Assembly: GCA_946186175.1 (NCBI GenBank) | Contig: CAMHMG010000220.1 | Coordinates: 1 to 5,004, forward strand | DNA from: an uncultured Clostridia bacterium | Lineage (GTDB): Bacteria > Bacillota > Clostridia > Lachnospirales > Lachnospiraceae | DNA: 5,004 bases | Direction of reading: 5' to 3' | Shown: in pieces, positions 4,765 to 5,004 of the stretch | How the letters are laid out: each line of letters begins with the position of its first letter | How positions within the stretch are numbered: the stretch's first letter is position 1 | The notes under the pieces: generated by a model | What the model was told of the DNA's origin: nothing | The model's database searches: none | The model's input: only the letters and a program-made list of their open reading frames with translations | Position numbers and translations under genes: made by a program

Positions 4765-5004
4765 TTATTTTTTAATTTTTACCTTCTTCTTAACTGACCA
4801 TGGACCATATACTTTATCTCCGTCAGAGTCTTTAACATATGCTCTAACCTGAACATAGTATGTCTTGCCCTTCTTAAATGATGCCTTCTTACCCTTTGCA
4901 GTTTTGAAGTAGCCTTTGGTCACTTTTGCTGTCATCTTCTTAGAACCACTCATTGATTTCTTAGTTGCATAACGAATCTCGTATCCATTCGCACCCGATA
5001 CAGG
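4765..5004 (-). CDS. C-terminal part of a fibronectin type III-like surface protein (partial)
   Basis: The frame is open across the whole edge of the window. The last 79 codons are seen, ending in TAA, and the 5' part lies beyond base 5004. The visible protein begins PVSGANGYEIRYATKKS and ends GPWSVKKKVKIKK. It has the second half of a fibronectin type III fold: strand GYEIRYAT, then TYYVQVRAY, then a YGPWS turn before the last strand. Such domains at the C-terminus, often rich in lysine (21 of 79 residues here), are common in large secreted or cell-surface proteins of Lachnospiraceae, usually behind leucine-rich-repeat, Ig-like or enzymatic domains. No LPxTG motif or membrane anchor follows. 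An internal ATG at 4951-4953 would give a 62-residue protein but would cut the domain and has no reason to be the start. The whole protein's function cannot be judged from this piece. Confidence 0.85.
   Translation of the reverse strand, partial: PVSGANGYEIRYATKKSMSGSKKMTAKVTKGYFKTAKGKKASFKKGKTYYVQVRAYVKDSDGDKVYGPWSVKKKVKIKK

Noticed and set aside
1..5004. tRNA, rRNA, CRISPR array, insertion sequence or phage attachment site
   Set aside because: I saw no cloverleaf, regularly spaced direct repeats, transposase or integrase coding, or long terminal inverted repeats by eye.

Overview
The window looks like a piece of a low-to-moderate GC Firmicutes chromosome, most likely a clostridial gut or rumen bacterium of the Lachnospiraceae type. 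This rests on AT-rich spacers, strong AGGAGG-like ribosome binding sites, a meso-diaminopimelate dehydrogenase, an MscL with a C-terminal CxxC pair, and a lysine-rich fibronectin-type-III surface protein ending in KKVKIKK. The genus cannot be fixed from the sequence alone.

Left part (1-2814, + strand): three of the four dTDP-L-rhamnose genes in the order rfbB (dTDP-glucose 4,6-dehydratase), rfbD (dTDP-4-dehydrorhamnose reductase), rfbC (3,5-epimerase). Together with a glucose-1-phosphate thymidylyltransferase (rfbA), which is not in the window and may lie just upstream, they would convert glucose-1-phosphate and dTTP to dTDP-L-rhamnose for cell-surface polysaccharide. The genes are separated by unusually roomy AT-rich spacers (98 and 133 nt). 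These hold inverted repeats and, before rfbD, a promoter-like sequence.

Middle (2815-3590, + strand): a 149-nt AT-rich spacer carries a 28-nt imperfect palindrome and a TATAAT box. Next comes a very AT-rich 46-codon gene of unknown function. Twenty-four nt after it is mscL, the large-conductance mechanosensitive channel, whose C-terminus carries a four-cysteine zinc-ribbon-like module. A GC-rich hairpin follows and separates mscL from the convergent ddh.

Right part (3591-5004, - strand): ddh (meso-diaminopimelate D-dehydrogenase, lysine and peptidoglycan precursor synthesis) has its own candidate promoter and a leader with an inverted repeat. Upstream of it, on the same strand, is a terminator and the C-terminal 79 residues of a surface protein with a fibronectin-type-III-like domain, cut by the window edge.

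Most of the window is ordinary housekeeping and cell-envelope content. I found no convincing new multi-gene system. The points most worth a second look are the small gene in front of mscL, the zinc-ribbon tail on MscL, and the inverted repeats in the spacers.
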